From: Pseudolabrys sp.
GTDB taxonomy: Bacteria > Pseudomonadota > Alphaproteobacteria > Rhizobiales > Xanthobacteraceae
Assembly: GCA_025929185.1 (NCBI GenBank)
Contig: JAICMO010000003.1
Coordinates: forward strand, 1 to 63,333
DNA length: 63,333 bases
Direction: 5' to 3'
Part shown: in pieces, positions 1 to 11,738 of the stretch
Layout: each line of letters begins with the position of its first letter
How positions within the stretch are numbered: the first letter of the stretch is position 1
Program-made: the position numbers and the translations under genes
Notes under the pieces: generated by a model
What the model was told of the DNA's origin: nothing
Seen by the model: the letters and a program-made list of their open reading frames with translations, nothing else
Database searches by the model: none

Positions 1-647
1 TCTTTCATCAGGCACTCGCGCGCAAGCTCGACCGTCCACATCCGATCGCGGTGCTCAATGTCGGCGGCGTGGCGAACGTCACGTATGTGGACGGGGGCGA
101 TCCGATCGCGTGCGACACCGGACCCGGCAATGCACTGATCGACGATTTCATGCGCGCGCGCACCGGCGCTCCGCTCGATCGCGACGGCGATCAGGCGGCG
201 AGAGGACGCGTCGATGAGGCGTTTGTCGCCCGCGTTCTCGAGAGCTCCTTCTTTGCCGAGCCTTATCCAAAGTCGCTCGATCGCAATGCGTTCGCGTTCG
301 CCAATATCGGACTGCCGGATTTTTCGGTTGCCGACGGCGCCGCAACTTTGTCGCGCCTGACTGCGGCATCGGTCGCGCGCGTGGTGCCACACTTGCCGTC
401 AGCGCCAAGAACCTGGATCGTCGCCGGCGGCGGCGCGCGCAACCCTACACTGATGCGGATGCTGGCAAGCTCTCTGAAGCCGGCAACAGTGGAAACGGCG
501 GACGCGGTCGGCTGGTCCTCGCAGGCCATCGAGGCGCAGGCGTTCGCCTATCTCGCGGTTCGTACGCTCAACGATATGCCGATTACGTTCCCGGCAACGA
601 CGGGTGCGCCGCGCCCGATGTGCGGCGGCGTGGTGGTAAAGCCGTAA
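1..647 (+). CDS. anmK: anhydro-N-acetylmuramic acid kinase, C-terminal part (5' truncated by window)
   Basis: Frame open from the window start ([29 protein letters not shown]...[13 protein letters not shown]); AnmK-like motifs. Confidence 0.9.
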   Translation, partial: FHQALARKLDRPHPIAVLNVGGVANVTYVDGGDPIACDTGPGNALIDDFMRARTGAPLDRDGDQAARGRVDEAFVARVLESSFFAEPYPKSLDRNAFAFANIGLPDFSVADGAATLSRLTAASVARVVPHLPSAPRTWIVAGGGARNPTLMRMLASSLKPATVETADAVGWSSQAIEAQAFAYLAVRTLNDMPITFPATTGAPRPMCGGVVVKP

Positions 648-1310
648 CTATGCTGCGCTCGGCTTGCGCTCTGTCTTGAGGCGCTTGTCGAGATAGGCGC
701 CGATCGCGGTCATCAGCGGCTCGATTTTGGCGTCGAAGAAATGATTGGCGCCCTGAATCACCTTCTGCTCGATCACGATGCCTTTCTGCGTCTTGAGCTT
801 TTCGACGAGCGTGGTGACGTCCTTGTACGGCACGACGGCGTCTTTATCGCCGTGAATGATAAGCCCAGACGACGGGCAGGGCGCGAGAAACGAAAAGTCG
901 TAAAGGTTTGCCGGCGGGCAGATCGAGATAAATCCTTCGATTTCCGGACGGCGCATCAGCAGCTGCATGCCGATCCACGCACCGAAGGAAAACCCGGCGA
1001 TCCAGCAGCTTTTCGCTTCCGGGCTGATCGTTTGTGCCCAATCGAGCGCGGCGGCCGCGTCCGACAATTCGCCGGTACCGTGATCGAACGAGCCCTGGCT
1101 GCGGCCGACGCCGCGGAAATTGAAGCGCAAGGCGGAAAAGCCGCGGTGCACGAACGCGTAATAGAGTTGGTAGATGATCTGATGGTTCATCGTCCCGCCG
1201 AACTGCGGGTGTGGGTGCAGGATGATGGCGATCGGCGCGTTCTTCTGCCGCGCCGGATGGTAGCGGCCCTCGATGCGTCCGGCCGGACCCGTAAAGATGA
1301 CTTCAGGCAT
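648..1310 (-). CDS. alpha/beta hydrolase
   Basis: 220 aa; HPHPQFGGTMNH, GFSFGAWIGM nucleophile elbow, GANHFF. Confidence 0.88.
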   Translation of the reverse strand: MPEVIFTGPAGRIEGRYHPARQKNAPIAIILHPHPQFGGTMNHQIIYQLYYAFVHRGFSALRFNFRGVGRSQGSFDHGTGELSDAAAALDWAQTISPEAKSCWIAGFSFGAWIGMQLLMRRPEIEGFISICPPANLYDFSFLAPCPSSGLIIHGDKDAVVPYKDVTTLVEKLKTQKGIVIEQKVIQGANHFFDAKIEPLMTAIGAYLDKRLKTERKPSAA

Positions 1311-1405
1311 GCTCTCGACCTTAACCGGGTTTCAAAGCCACGGCGGCACCCCGCCGGGCCAAGCTTATATGGCGTGTCACGCCCGCCAGCGGTGTCGGCA
1401 TCTGT

Positions 1406-1422
1406 TTGGAATTATTCTAAAT
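1406..1422. promoter_or_regulatory. candidate Irr/ICE-type iron-responsive operator upstream of suf operon
   Basis: TTTGGAA-TTA-TTCTAAA, one mismatch from the rhizobial Irr box TTTAGAA-N3-TTCTAAA. Confidence 0.55.
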
Positions 1423-1520
1423 ATCGAGAATTCCGCTGCGCTTTGGTTCGGCACAGGCTATAAGCTGGCCGAGAATGGCGGCTTCTAGCACGATCTCCCC
1501 GGCAAAATGCAAGGATTTTC

Positions 1521-2732
1521 GTGGGGCTAGCGCCGCAAAGGTATCTGATTAGTGCCGAAGTGACGATCGAACGCGCCTATTTCGATTGGAATGCGACATC
1601 ACCCCTGCGGACCGAGGCACGCGGGGCGATGACTGCTGCCCTTGGGCTCACTGGCAATGCTTCCTCCGTGCATGCCGAGGGTCGGGCAGCTCGGAAGCTG
1701 GTTGAGGATGCACGCGAGAAGGTTGCTGAACTGGTTGGGGCGGAGCCAAAGAATGTCACTTTCACCTCGGGGGGCACCGAAGCCAACGCGCTCGCCCTGA
1801 CCCCCGCCATCGAGGTCGGCGGGGACCGTCGGCGTCGCGATCGTTTGTTCGTCTCGGCCGTCGAGCACCCTTCCGTCCTTGGCGGTGGCCGCTTTGCATC
1901 GGACGCAGTCGAAAAACTACCGGTGGGCAGGGACGGTGTTCTCGATCTTGAGGCGCTTGCGAGCCGGCTGGCCGTATCCGAGCGGCCGCTCGTTTCGGTA
2001 ATGCTTGCCAATAACGAAACCGGCGTGATCCAGCCGATCGCACAGATCGCCGAAATCGTACGCGCGGCGAACGGTGTGTTGCACGTCGATGCCGTGCAGG
2101 GGGCCGGCCGCATCGATTGCGACATGGAAGAGCTCGGTGCCGATCTGCTCACACTGTCCAGCCACAAGATCGGCGGGCCGCAGGGCGTCGGCGTATTGGT
2201 GCGCCGCGGAAGCGTTCATATCATCGAGCCCTTGATCAAAGGCGGTGCGCAGGAGCGGGGCCAACGTGCCGGTACCGAGAACGTGGCAGCGATTGCCGGC
2301 TTCGGCGCGGCGGCGCAAACCGCGCTGCATACCCGGCAGGCGGAAGCAGCGCGCATGGCGCGCTTGCGCGGCATGCTCGAGGTGGGCCTGAAGGCGGCAT
2401 CGCCGGCGGTAATCATTTTCGGCGAAAATGCATCACGCTTGCCGAATACGACGCTTTTCACCGTCCCCGGTCTAAAGGCGGAAACGGCTGTCATTTCCTT
2501 TGATCTCAATGGGATAGCTGTTTCCTCGGGTTCCGCATGTTCATCGGGCAAGGTGCAGGAATCGCATGTCCTGGCCGCAATGGGCGTGGAACCTGCGCTC
2601 GCGCAGGGGGCGGTGCGCGTCAGCCTGGGCTGGGAAACGACTGAAGAGGAGGTCGAAAGGCTGCTGATTGCTTGGAATAAGGTTGCATCGTCATTACTTA
2701 AGAACAGAGATAAACGAGGCATCGCCGCATGA
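1521..2732 (+). CDS. cysteine desulfurase (IscS/NifS type); alternative GTG start at 1560
   Basis: FTSGGTEANALAL, SSHKIGGPQGVGVLVRR (PLP Lys), SSGSACSSGKVQESHVL (catalytic Cys loop). Confidence 0.93.
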   Translation: MGLAPQRYLISAEVTIERAYFDWNATSPLRTEARGAMTAALGLTGNASSVHAEGRAARKLVEDAREKVAELVGAEPKNVTFTSGGTEANALALTPAIEVGGDRRRRDRLFVSAVEHPSVLGGGRFASDAVEKLPVGRDGVLDLEALASRLAVSERPLVSVMLANNETGVIQPIAQIAEIVRAANGVLHVDAVQGAGRIDCDMEELGADLLTLSSHKIGGPQGVGVLVRRGSVHIIEPLIKGGAQERGQRAGTENVAAIAGFGAAAQTALHTRQAEAARMARLRGMLEVGLKAASPAVIIFGENASRLPNTTLFTVPGLKAETAVISFDLNGIAVSSGSACSSGKVQESHVLAAMGVEPALAQGAVRVSLGWETTEEEVERLLIAWNKVASSLLKNRDKRGIAA

Positions 2733-2830
2733 GGCGGCGCTGCGAAAAATGGGTGATCGGCGCGAGAAGCGAACGACCATAACCGACAAAATCCAACCCG
2801 CGGTCCTTGAAACCGTGAGCGGAGGGAAGA

Positions 2831-4308
<1,478 letters not shown>

Positions 4309-4312
<4 letters not shown>

Positions 4313-4605
4313 CTGCGGATGAGGTTAGAGCGGATGCGCGGGCGTGTCTGGCAAACAATCGCGCAGCGGGCGATCTGGTTGATTGCGTGGCAAAGAACTT
4401 TCCCGATGTCGAGGTCTACCGCGAGATGGACGATCTCATCATTAAAGGTGGCGGCCGTTTTCTCGTGGTGCGCCGGACCGGCGAAGATCGCTTTCGTGTT
4501 TCAGAGAACGCCTGGGCGCCGACGACCAACCTCGTGGATTTTGGCGGCGGCACCGATCGCAGCCTTGACCAGTTGATTGATGAAATTTCGACGTTCGCAA
4601 GTTAA
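4309..4605 (+). CDS. hypothetical protein encoded between sufB and sufC (ATGA overlap with sufB)
   Basis: 98 aa ORF; start overlaps the sufB stop (ggATGActg); sufC ATG follows 12 bp after its stop. Confidence 0.8.
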
Positions 4606-4617
4606 GTGGGATCAACA

Positions 4618-5373
4618 ATGCTGCTTGAAGTCAAAAACCTGCACGTCGAGATCGACGGTAAGGCGATTCTGAACGGCCTCGATCTGACCATCGAGCAGGG
4701 GCAGGTCGCAGCTATCATGGGTCCGAACGGCTCCGGCAAATCGACACTTGCCTATGTGCTCGCCGGCAAGCCGAACTACGAGGTGACGCAAGGCGAGGTT
4801 TTGTTCGATGGCGCGAACATACTCGACATGGAACCGGACGAGCGCGCAGCCAAAGGCCTGTTCCTTGCATTCCAGTATCCAGTGGAAATTCCCGGCGTCG
4901 CGACAATGACCTTCCTGCGCACGGCGCTCAACGCGCAACGCAAGGCACGTGGCGAAGCGGAGTTTTCCACGCCCGACTTCATGAGACGCGTGCGCGAAAC
5001 GTCGGCGCATCTCGGCATCGATCAAGAAATGCTGCGGCGCGCGGTCAACGTGGGCTTCTCCGGCGGCGAGAAGAAGCGCAATGAAATCATGCAAATGGCG
5101 ATGCTGGAGCCGCGGCTGGCGGTGCTCGACGAAACCGACTCCGGCCTCGACATCGACGCGCTCAAGATCGTCGCCGATGGTGTCAACCGGCTGCGCTCGC
5201 CCAAGCGCTCGACGGTCGTCATCACGCATTATCAGCGGCTGTTGAACTACATCGTGCCGGATGTCGTGCACGTAATGTCGAAAGGCCGCGTGGTGAAGTC
5301 GGGCGGCAAAGAGCTCGCGCTTGAGCTCGAGGCCAAGGGCTACGCGCAATTCCAGGACGAGGTTGCAGCGTGA
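4618..5373 (+). CDS. sufC: Fe-S cluster assembly ATPase SufC
   Basis: Walker A GPNGSGKST, GFSGGEKKRNEI signature, LDETDSGLDIDAL Walker B. Confidence 0.97.
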   Translation: MLLEVKNLHVEIDGKAILNGLDLTIEQGQVAAIMGPNGSGKSTLAYVLAGKPNYEVTQGEVLFDGANILDMEPDERAAKGLFLAFQYPVEIPGVATMTFLRTALNAQRKARGEAEFSTPDFMRRVRETSAHLGIDQEMLRRAVNVGFSGGEKKRNEIMQMAMLEPRLAVLDETDSGLDIDALKIVADGVNRLRSPKRSTVVITHYQRLLNYIVPDVVHVMSKGRVVKSGGKELALELEAKGYAQFQDEVAA

Positions 5374-5383
5374 TGATTAACTT

Positions 5384-5504
5384 CCTGTCATTGCCCGCGA
5401 AGGCGTGCGATCCAGTAAACGCAGGAGCAGTTGTGCATCCGGCTCTTCGACTCGCGCGGGCCGCAGGATTTACCGGATGCCCCGCTTTGGCGGGGCATGA
5501 CAGG
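5384..5504. repeat. intergenic palindromic (MITE/BIME-like) element between sufC and sufD
   Basis: Imperfect ~39 bp terminal inverted repeats (CCTGTCATTGCCCGCGAAGGCG... / ...CCCCGCTTTGGCGGGGCATGACAGG); each arm can fold as a smaller hairpin. Confidence 0.75.
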
Positions 5505-5518
5505 CGCTTGGTGATGTA

Positions 5519-6829
5519 ATGACCGCCGATCTGCGCACAATCAAAACGCCCGCCGAGCAGGCGCTGCACGACGCCTATGCTGAGGCACGTGCGAATTTGC
5601 CCGGCAAGGGTGCGCTTGCAAAGCTGCGTGAAGATGCGTTTCGGCACTTCGATGCAACGGGCCTGCCGCATCGGCGTATCGAGGAATGGAAATACACCGA
5701 TCTGCGTGCACTGATGCGCGATGCAAAGCCGCTCGCCGGCGCGCCTGACGAAGCGGCAAAGGCGCGCGCGAAGAACGCTGGCAGCATGGTTGCCGGCCTC
5801 GACTGCCGGCGGCTGGTGTTCGTCGATGGTGTTTTTGCGCCCGAGCTTTCCGATTTATCTTCGGAGCAAGGCCTGACCGTCGGTTCGATGGCAGATGCGT
5901 TGGCGAAGGGTGATCCGCTCGTCACAGCTTACGTCGGCAAGACGATCGAAACGGACGACGCCATTGTCGCGCTCAACACGGCGCTGATGGGCGATGGCAT
6001 AGTGATTCGCATCTCTGCGGGCGCAACGCTAAGGCGGCCGATTTTGATCGACTTCGCTTCCAGCATTCAACCCTCGTCGATTTTCTTGCGCTCGTTGATT
6101 GTGATCGAGAAGGGGGGCAAAGCACTCATTGTTGAAAATCATGATGCCAATGCATCGCAGATCAATGCCGCGCTGGAGCTTGTCGTCGGCGAAGGGGCCG
6201 AAGTTGATTATGTCAAGATCGCGCGCGGGCAAACCATTCACGTCGGGACATTGATGGCGTCGGTCGGAGCGCAGGCCAAGTTTAACACTTTCAATTTCAC
6301 GCTCGGCGGAGCGACCGTACGAAACCAGAACCTCGTCCGCTTCGATGGTCAAGGCACGGTTTCTGGTATCCGCGGGGCGACTCTGCTCCGGGCCAAAGAA
6401 CACGCCGACAACACGCTGTTGATCGACCATGCGGCCGGTGCCTGTGAGAGCCGCGAGCAATTCCGGTCGGTTCTCGATGGCGAGAGCAGCGGCGTGTTTC
6501 AGGGCAAGATCATCGTGCGCCCGCACGCGCAGAAGACCGACGCCAAGATGTCGAGCAATGCGCTGCTCATTTCCGACGATGCCGAGGCCGACAACAAGCC
6601 CGAGCTGGAGATTTTCGCCGACGACGTGCAATGCGGCCATGGCGCGACCGCCGGCGCGCTCGATGAGAACCAGAAATTTTATCTAATGGCGCGCGGCATT
6701 CCGGAAAAAGAAGCCGATGCCCTGCTCATTCAAGCGTTTGTTGGCGAAGTGATCGACATGATTGCGCACGAAGGCGTGCGTGACGCGCTGCTGAACGCGG
6801 CGGCCGAATGGCTCGCGGCACGGGACTGA
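5519..6829 (+). CDS. sufD: Fe-S cluster assembly protein SufD
   Basis: 436 aa; GLPHRRIEEWKYTDLR, VLDGESSGVFQGKIIVRPHAQKTDAKMSSNALL, CGHGATAGALDE. Confidence 0.97.
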   Translation: MTADLRTIKTPAEQALHDAYAEARANLPGKGALAKLREDAFRHFDATGLPHRRIEEWKYTDLRALMRDAKPLAGAPDEAAKARAKNAGSMVAGLDCRRLVFVDGVFAPELSDLSSEQGLTVGSMADALAKGDPLVTAYVGKTIETDDAIVALNTALMGDGIVIRISAGATLRRPILIDFASSIQPSSIFLRSLIVIEKGGKALIVENHDANASQINAALELVVGEGAEVDYVKIARGQTIHVGTLMASVGAQAKFNTFNFTLGGATVRNQNLVRFDGQGTVSGIRGATLLRAKEHADNTLLIDHAAGACESREQFRSVLDGESSGVFQGKIIVRPHAQKTDAKMSSNALLISDDAEADNKPELEIFADDVQCGHGATAGALDENQKFYLMARGIPEKEADALLIQAFVGEVIDMIAHEGVRDALLNAAAEWLAARD

Positions 6830-6833
6830 GGCC

Positions 6834-8075
6834 ATGCATCCGGCGGTGAAAAACGGCAGTTATGACGTGGCCCGCATCCGGCAGGATTTTCCCGCGCTGG
6901 CGATGCGGGTCTACGGCAAGCCGCTGGTTTATCTCGACAACGCCGCGTCTGCGCAGAAGCCGCAAGTTGTGCTCGACCGCATGGACCATGCCTACAAGGC
7001 CGAATATGCCAACGTGCATCGGGGATTGCACTATCTCGCCAACACCGCGACCGAAGCGTATGAGGGCGCGCGCGACAAGGTGCGCATGTTCATCAATGCC
7101 GAGCGGGCGGAAGAGATCGTCTTCACGCGCAATGCTACCGAGGCGATCAACCTCGTCGCCTATACGTTCGGTCGCGAGCACATCAAGGAAGGCGACGAGA
7201 TCGTGCTCTCGATCATGGAGCACCATTCCAATATCGTGCCGTGGCATTTCCTGCGCGAGCGCCAGGGCGCCGTGATCAAATGGGCGCCGGTCGACGATGA
7301 AGGCAATTTTCTGCTTGATGAGTTCGAGAAGCTGCTGTCTCCGCGCACCAAGCTCGTCGCCATTACTCACATGTCGAACATGCTCGGCACGGTCGTGCCG
7401 GTGAAAGAGGTTGTGGCGCTCGCCCATGCGCGCGGCATTCCGGTGCTCGTCGACGGCGCACAGGGCGCGGTGCATCTTGACGTCGACGTCCGCGATATCG
7501 ATTGCGACTTCTACGCGTTCACGGGACACAAGGTTTACGGGCCGACCGGCGTGGGCGTGCTTTACGGCAAACATAAGCACCTCGCCGCGATACCGCCGTT
7601 CAACGGCGGCGGCGAAATGATTCGCGAGGTATTCGAGGATCGCATCACCTACGGCGACCCGCCGCACAAGTTCGAGGCGGGAACGCCGTCGATCGTGCAG
7701 GCGATCGGGCTTGGCGCGGCGATCGATTATATCAATTCGATCGGTAAGGAACGCATCCGCGCCCACGAGCATGAGGTTGCGAACTACGTGCACGAGCGTC
7801 TCCGGCAAATCAATTCGCTTCGCATTGTCGGCAATGCCAAAGACAAAGGGCCGATCGTGTCGTTCGAAATGAAAGGGGCACATCCCCATGATGTCGCGAC
7901 GATCATTGATCGATCCGGCGTGGCCGTACGCGCGGGTACCCATTGTGTCATGCCGCTGCTCGCCCGCTTCGGATTGACCGCGACCTGCCGCGCCTCGTTC
8001 GGTCTCTACAACACGAAAGAAGAGGTCGATACGCTCGCCGCGTCGCTTGCCAAGGCACAGGAATTCTTTGCATGA
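6834..8075 (+). CDS. sufS: cysteine desulfurase SufS
   Basis: 413 aa; VYLDNAASAQKP, FTGHKVYGPTGVGVLYGK, RAGTHCVMPLLARFG. Confidence 0.97.
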   Translation: MHPAVKNGSYDVARIRQDFPALAMRVYGKPLVYLDNAASAQKPQVVLDRMDHAYKAEYANVHRGLHYLANTATEAYEGARDKVRMFINAERAEEIVFTRNATEAINLVAYTFGREHIKEGDEIVLSIMEHHSNIVPWHFLRERQGAVIKWAPVDDEGNFLLDEFEKLLSPRTKLVAITHMSNMLGTVVPVKEVVALAHARGIPVLVDGAQGAVHLDVDVRDIDCDFYAFTGHKVYGPTGVGVLYGKHKHLAAIPPFNGGGEMIREVFEDRITYGDPPHKFEAGTPSIVQAIGLGAAIDYINSIGKERIRAHEHEVANYVHERLRQINSLRIVGNAKDKGPIVSFEMKGAHPHDVATIIDRSGVAVRAGTHCVMPLLARFGLTATCRASFGLYNTKEEVDTLAASLAKAQEFFA

Positions 8076-8464
8076 GTGAAGAAACACCAACGGTCGAGAA
8101 CCAGGCGGACACCGCGGTCGCGGAGCCGACACCCACGTCGGCGCTGCCGCAGGACGAGCTTAATAAGCTCACGGACGAGATCGTGTCGGCGCTGAAAACC
8201 GTCTACGACCCTGAAATTCCGGCCGATATCTACGAGCTTGGCCTGATCTACAAGATCGATGTCGAGGACGACCGCGCAGTCAAGATCGAGATGTCGCTGA
8301 CGACTCCCAATTGCCCCTCGGCGCAGGAATTGCCGGTCATGGTGGAAAACGCCGTCTCCAGCGTGCCGGGCGTAAAAGAAACCCGGGTATCTGTGGTATG
8401 GGACCCGCCATGGGACCCGAGCCGGATGTCCGACGAAGCCAGACTCGTGCTCAATATGTGGTGA
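8072..8464 (+). CDS. SUF system assembly protein, DUF59/MIP18 family (SufT-like)
   Basis: ATG overlaps the sufS stop; VYDPEIPADIYELGLIYKIDV, TTPNCPSAQELP, VWDPPWDPSRMSDEAR. Confidence 0.93.
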   Translation: MSEETPTVENQADTAVAEPTPTSALPQDELNKLTDEIVSALKTVYDPEIPADIYELGLIYKIDVEDDRAVKIEMSLTTPNCPSAQELPVMVENAVSSVPGVKETRVSVVWDPPWDPSRMSDEARLVLNMW

Positions 8465-8532
8465 AGCTTCGGTGCGCTTGCCGTTGCGACGGTGAAACAC
8501 CAAATTAAAGACTTGGACGTACAGAGGACTGC

Positions 8533-8922
8533 ATGGCCACAGCACGACCCCGACCTCAGGTAATGCGACTTACGGAAGCCGCCGCCGCCCGCATCAAGGA
8601 AGTGATGGCGCGCGCAGAGCGGCCCGTTATAGGCGTGCGCGTTGGCGTTAAGAACGGCGGCTGCGCCGGCATGGAATACACGATGGAATACGCCGAGGCT
8701 GCGAAGCCTAACGACGAAGTCCTCGAAGACAAGGGAATTAAACTTCTGATCGACCCCAAGGCAGTGCTGTTCTTGCTGGGGACCGAAATGGATTTCAAGA
8801 CCGAGAAGCTGTCGGCGCAGTTCGTGTTCAACAATCCGAACCAAACGTCGGCCTGCGGCTGCGGTGAATCGGTTCAGCTCACGCCGGCAAAAGGCACGAG
8901 CGCGGACGCATCGTCGGCGTAA
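8533..8922 (+). CDS. sufA: HesB/IscA/SufA family Fe-S assembly protein
   Basis: GVRVGVKNGGCAGMEYTMEY and C-terminal ACGCGES. Confidence 0.93.
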   Translation: MATARPRPQVMRLTEAAAARIKEVMARAERPVIGVRVGVKNGGCAGMEYTMEYAEAAKPNDEVLEDKGIKLLIDPKAVLFLLGTEMDFKTEKLSAQFVFNNPNQTSACGCGESVQLTPAKGTSADASSA

Positions 8923-8983
8923 CCCTTCTCGGCCGGACAGCCGCCCGTCTCGCGCGAAAAAATTCTGAGAAGAAATCAAAGCT

Positions 8984-10048
8984 TTAAGCGACGCGGGTGG
9001 CGGCAGTCGCTTCCGGATCGGTTTCACATATTACGCGGTTGCGCCCGTGTCGCTTGGCGGCATAGAGGCACGCGTCGGCGCGCTCCAGAAATGTTTGCGC
9101 CGTCTCGCCGCTCTTGAGCGTGGCGACGCCGACCGAGATCGTGACCCGGCCGAGATGCTCGCCGGTTGAGCGCTTTATCAGCTCTCTCGTCATCACCGCA
9201 CGCCGGATATGATCGGCAACGGTGGCGGCCGCACGCAGTGGCGTCTTGGGCAGAACGACCGCAAACTCCTCGCCGCCATAACGCGCTGCCGTGTCCTGAC
9301 CTTTGACGTTTTGCTTCATGCACATGGCGACGAGGCGCAGCACCTGGTCGCCGGTGAGATGACCGAAGCTGTCATTGAACGTCTTGAAGTGGTCGATGTC
9401 GGCCATCAGCAGCGACAGCGGCTCGCTGCGCGCGTGAGCGTCCGCAATCGCGTGCTTGATGACCGCATCGAACGCTTTCCGGTTGGAGAGCTGCGTCAAC
9501 GGATCGGTCAAGCTTTCGGTGCGGACGGCTTCGAGATTCTGCTGCAGCTCACGAATTTCCCGCTTTGATGCACTGAGCCGGGCTTCAAGCTTCTGGTTCG
9601 ACGCTTCCATCTCCTTGGTCGTCTCTACCAGGCTTTCGACGATCGCACGCAAGCCCTCGCGGTCCTGCGATTGAACGATCTTCTCGCTCATATCGGCGAG
9701 GCTTTCGGTGTAGCTGCTGGCGCTGCCGGCGGCCGCGTCGATCATGGCCATCACCTGGTCGATCTCACCCACGACCTGGCTGCCGACCTTATCGATGCGC
9801 TCGGTCAGTCGCGCCGGCGACAAATAACTTTCGAAAAGCTGATTGAGGTCGTCCTCGCTTAGCGACCCCTTCTTTTGGAGGATTTCGTTTATTCGCTCGT
9901 TGAATGCCGCGTTATAGCCGGTCGCGTAGGTGTACCAGATTTCGTAATTGCGCGGATAAGCAGGCTGGGAGAGCGCCTTGATTTGCTCAAGCGCGATCTG
10001 CGCGAACGTCATCGTGCGTTCGTGGTCGTCCACGTGCCCTGCCGACAT
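8984..10048 (-). CDS. diguanylate cyclase (GGDEF; GGEEF variant)
   Basis: DPLTQLSNRKAFD, ADIDHFKTFNDSFGH, RYGGEEFAVVLP. Confidence 0.95.
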   Translation of the reverse strand: MSAGHVDDHERTMTFAQIALEQIKALSQPAYPRNYEIWYTYATGYNAAFNERINEILQKKGSLSEDDLNQLFESYLSPARLTERIDKVGSQVVGEIDQVMAMIDAAAGSASSYTESLADMSEKIVQSQDREGLRAIVESLVETTKEMEASNQKLEARLSASKREIRELQQNLEAVRTESLTDPLTQLSNRKAFDAVIKHAIADAHARSEPLSLLMADIDHFKTFNDSFGHLTGDQVLRLVAMCMKQNVKGQDTAARYGGEEFAVVLPKTPLRAAATVADHIRRAVMTRELIKRSTGEHLGRVTISVGVATLKSGETAQTFLERADACLYAAKRHGRNRVICETDPEATAATRVA

Positions 10049-10212
10049 CGCAGAATCCCCACAACAGGCGATAGTGCATCCGGAAAAGATCTCAGGCCAG
10101 ACGAATTGAGTTCGTCTATGGCCCGAAATTACATGGTCAGCACGGTATTAGACTGCGGTGAATGGTACGTAAATTTATGCGACGCGTTTTTTGCGGTCGT
10201 GCGTCCCGATCC

Positions 10213-11553
10213 TCAGGCTCTGGCCGGAACGGGTCGAAGGAGAAATGCCGGTAAGTGGGTATTGTCGGTTTCGGTCTCGCGCGACGCGCGCGAGCGCTGC
10301 TGAAGGGCAGATCGGTCGTGCGTTCGTTGCTGTTGGGCACCATTGTGCTTGCGTGCGTGCCGGGCGTGGTCTCGCTGCTGATGTGAGCGCTGTTGCTGCC
10401 GCGGCGGCTCTTCCCGTTGTTCGTTCGGGAGGGAATTGCCTGCCCATGGAATGGTCTGCCCGATCAGCCGCTCGATCGTATCGACCGCGCGCCGGTCGAT
10501 CGGTGCGACAATAGTGACGGCGATGCCGCTCTTGCCGGCACGGCCAGTGCGGCCGATGCGATGGACGTAGTCGTCGGGGTGATGCGGCACGTCGAAATTG
10601 AACACGTGGCTGACTTCGGGAATATCGAGGCCGCGTGCCGCCACGTCGGAGGCGATCAGGAGCTTAGCGTCGCCTTTGCGGAAGGCGTCGAGCGCGGCCG
10701 TGCGCGCCGGTTGGTCCATGTCGCCGTGCAGGGCGACGGCGTTGAACTTGTGCCGCAGCAGCGAACGGTGCAGCTGCGCCACCTCGCGCTTGCGATTGCA
10801 GAAGACGATCGCGTTCTTGAAATTATCGGCCGAGCGGATGAGGTTGCGTAGCGTCTCGCGCTTTTCATCCGGATCGCGGCCGGTGGCGACGAGCTGTTGG
10901 CTGATCGTAGCGGCGGTGGTCGCCGGCTTCGATACTTCCACGCGCACCGGATTGTGCAGGAAGGTGTCGGCGATGTGCTGAATTTCCGATGGCATCGTCG
11001 CTGTGAAAAACAGCGTCTGGCGCGTAAACGGCACCAGTTTCCCGATACGTTCGATATCCGGGATGAAGCCCATGTCGAGCATGCGGTCGGCTTCGTCGAT
11101 GACCAAAAGCTCGACGCCGGAAAGCAGCAACCGTCCGCGCTCGGAATGGTCGAGTAAGCGTCCAGGCGTTGCGATCAGTACATCCACGCCGCGGACCAGC
11201 TTAGAGTCCTGATTGTCGAACGAAACGCCGCCGATGATCAGCGCAACATTGAGCTTGTGGTTCTTGCCGTATTTCTCGAAGTGATCGGCGACCTGGGCGG
11301 CGAGTTCGCGCGTCGGCTCGAGCATGAGCGTGCGCGGCATGCGCGCCCGGGCGCGGCCTTGCTCAAGCATCGTGAGCATCGGCAGGACAAAGGCAGCGGT
11401 CTTGCCGGTGCCGGTCTGCGCAATTCCGAGGACGTCCTTGCGCTGGAGAACGTGGGGAATTGCTTGTTCTTGAATGGGGGTGGGGGTCTTGTAACCGGCC
11501 GCTTCAATGGCGGCGAGAACCTTGTCGGACAAGCCGAGATGGGAGAAAGACAT
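10213..11553 (-). CDS. DEAD/DEAH-box RNA helicase (RhlE-like)
   Basis: AQTGTGKTAAF, DEAD, SAT-type TATMP, HRIGRTGRAG; start at MSFSHLGLS. Confidence 0.95.
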   Translation of the reverse strand: MSFSHLGLSDKVLAAIEAAGYKTPTPIQEQAIPHVLQRKDVLGIAQTGTGKTAAFVLPMLTMLEQGRARARMPRTLMLEPTRELAAQVADHFEKYGKNHKLNVALIIGGVSFDNQDSKLVRGVDVLIATPGRLLDHSERGRLLLSGVELLVIDEADRMLDMGFIPDIERIGKLVPFTRQTLFFTATMPSEIQHIADTFLHNPVRVEVSKPATTAATISQQLVATGRDPDEKRETLRNLIRSADNFKNAIVFCNRKREVAQLHRSLLRHKFNAVALHGDMDQPARTAALDAFRKGDAKLLIASDVAARGLDIPEVSHVFNFDVPHHPDDYVHRIGRTGRAGKSGIAVTIVAPIDRRAVDTIERLIGQTIPWAGNSLPNEQREEPPRQQQRSHQQRDHARHARKHNGAQQQRTHDRSALQQRSRASRETETDNTHLPAFLLRPVPARA

Positions 11554-11738
11554 AAATCCTCGAGTCGGGGCCGCCCGGAGCCCGCGCCGGATGAAAAACG
11601 GGTTGCGATGCGCGGAAGGACGGCCGAATCTTCTACTCGTACCGTTCAACCGGAACATAGGGGCGCAAGGGCGAAAGTCAATGCATCCGCAGTGCAATAA
11701 AGCATATTAATTCTTAATGTTTTCGTCTCCAGCGGATC

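Noticed and set aside
6726-8132. 468 aa ORF antisense to sufS (also 21389-22735 and 42576-43934 opposite the Fe-S protein and SoxXA)
   Set aside because: Shadow ORFs caused by codon bias at high GC.
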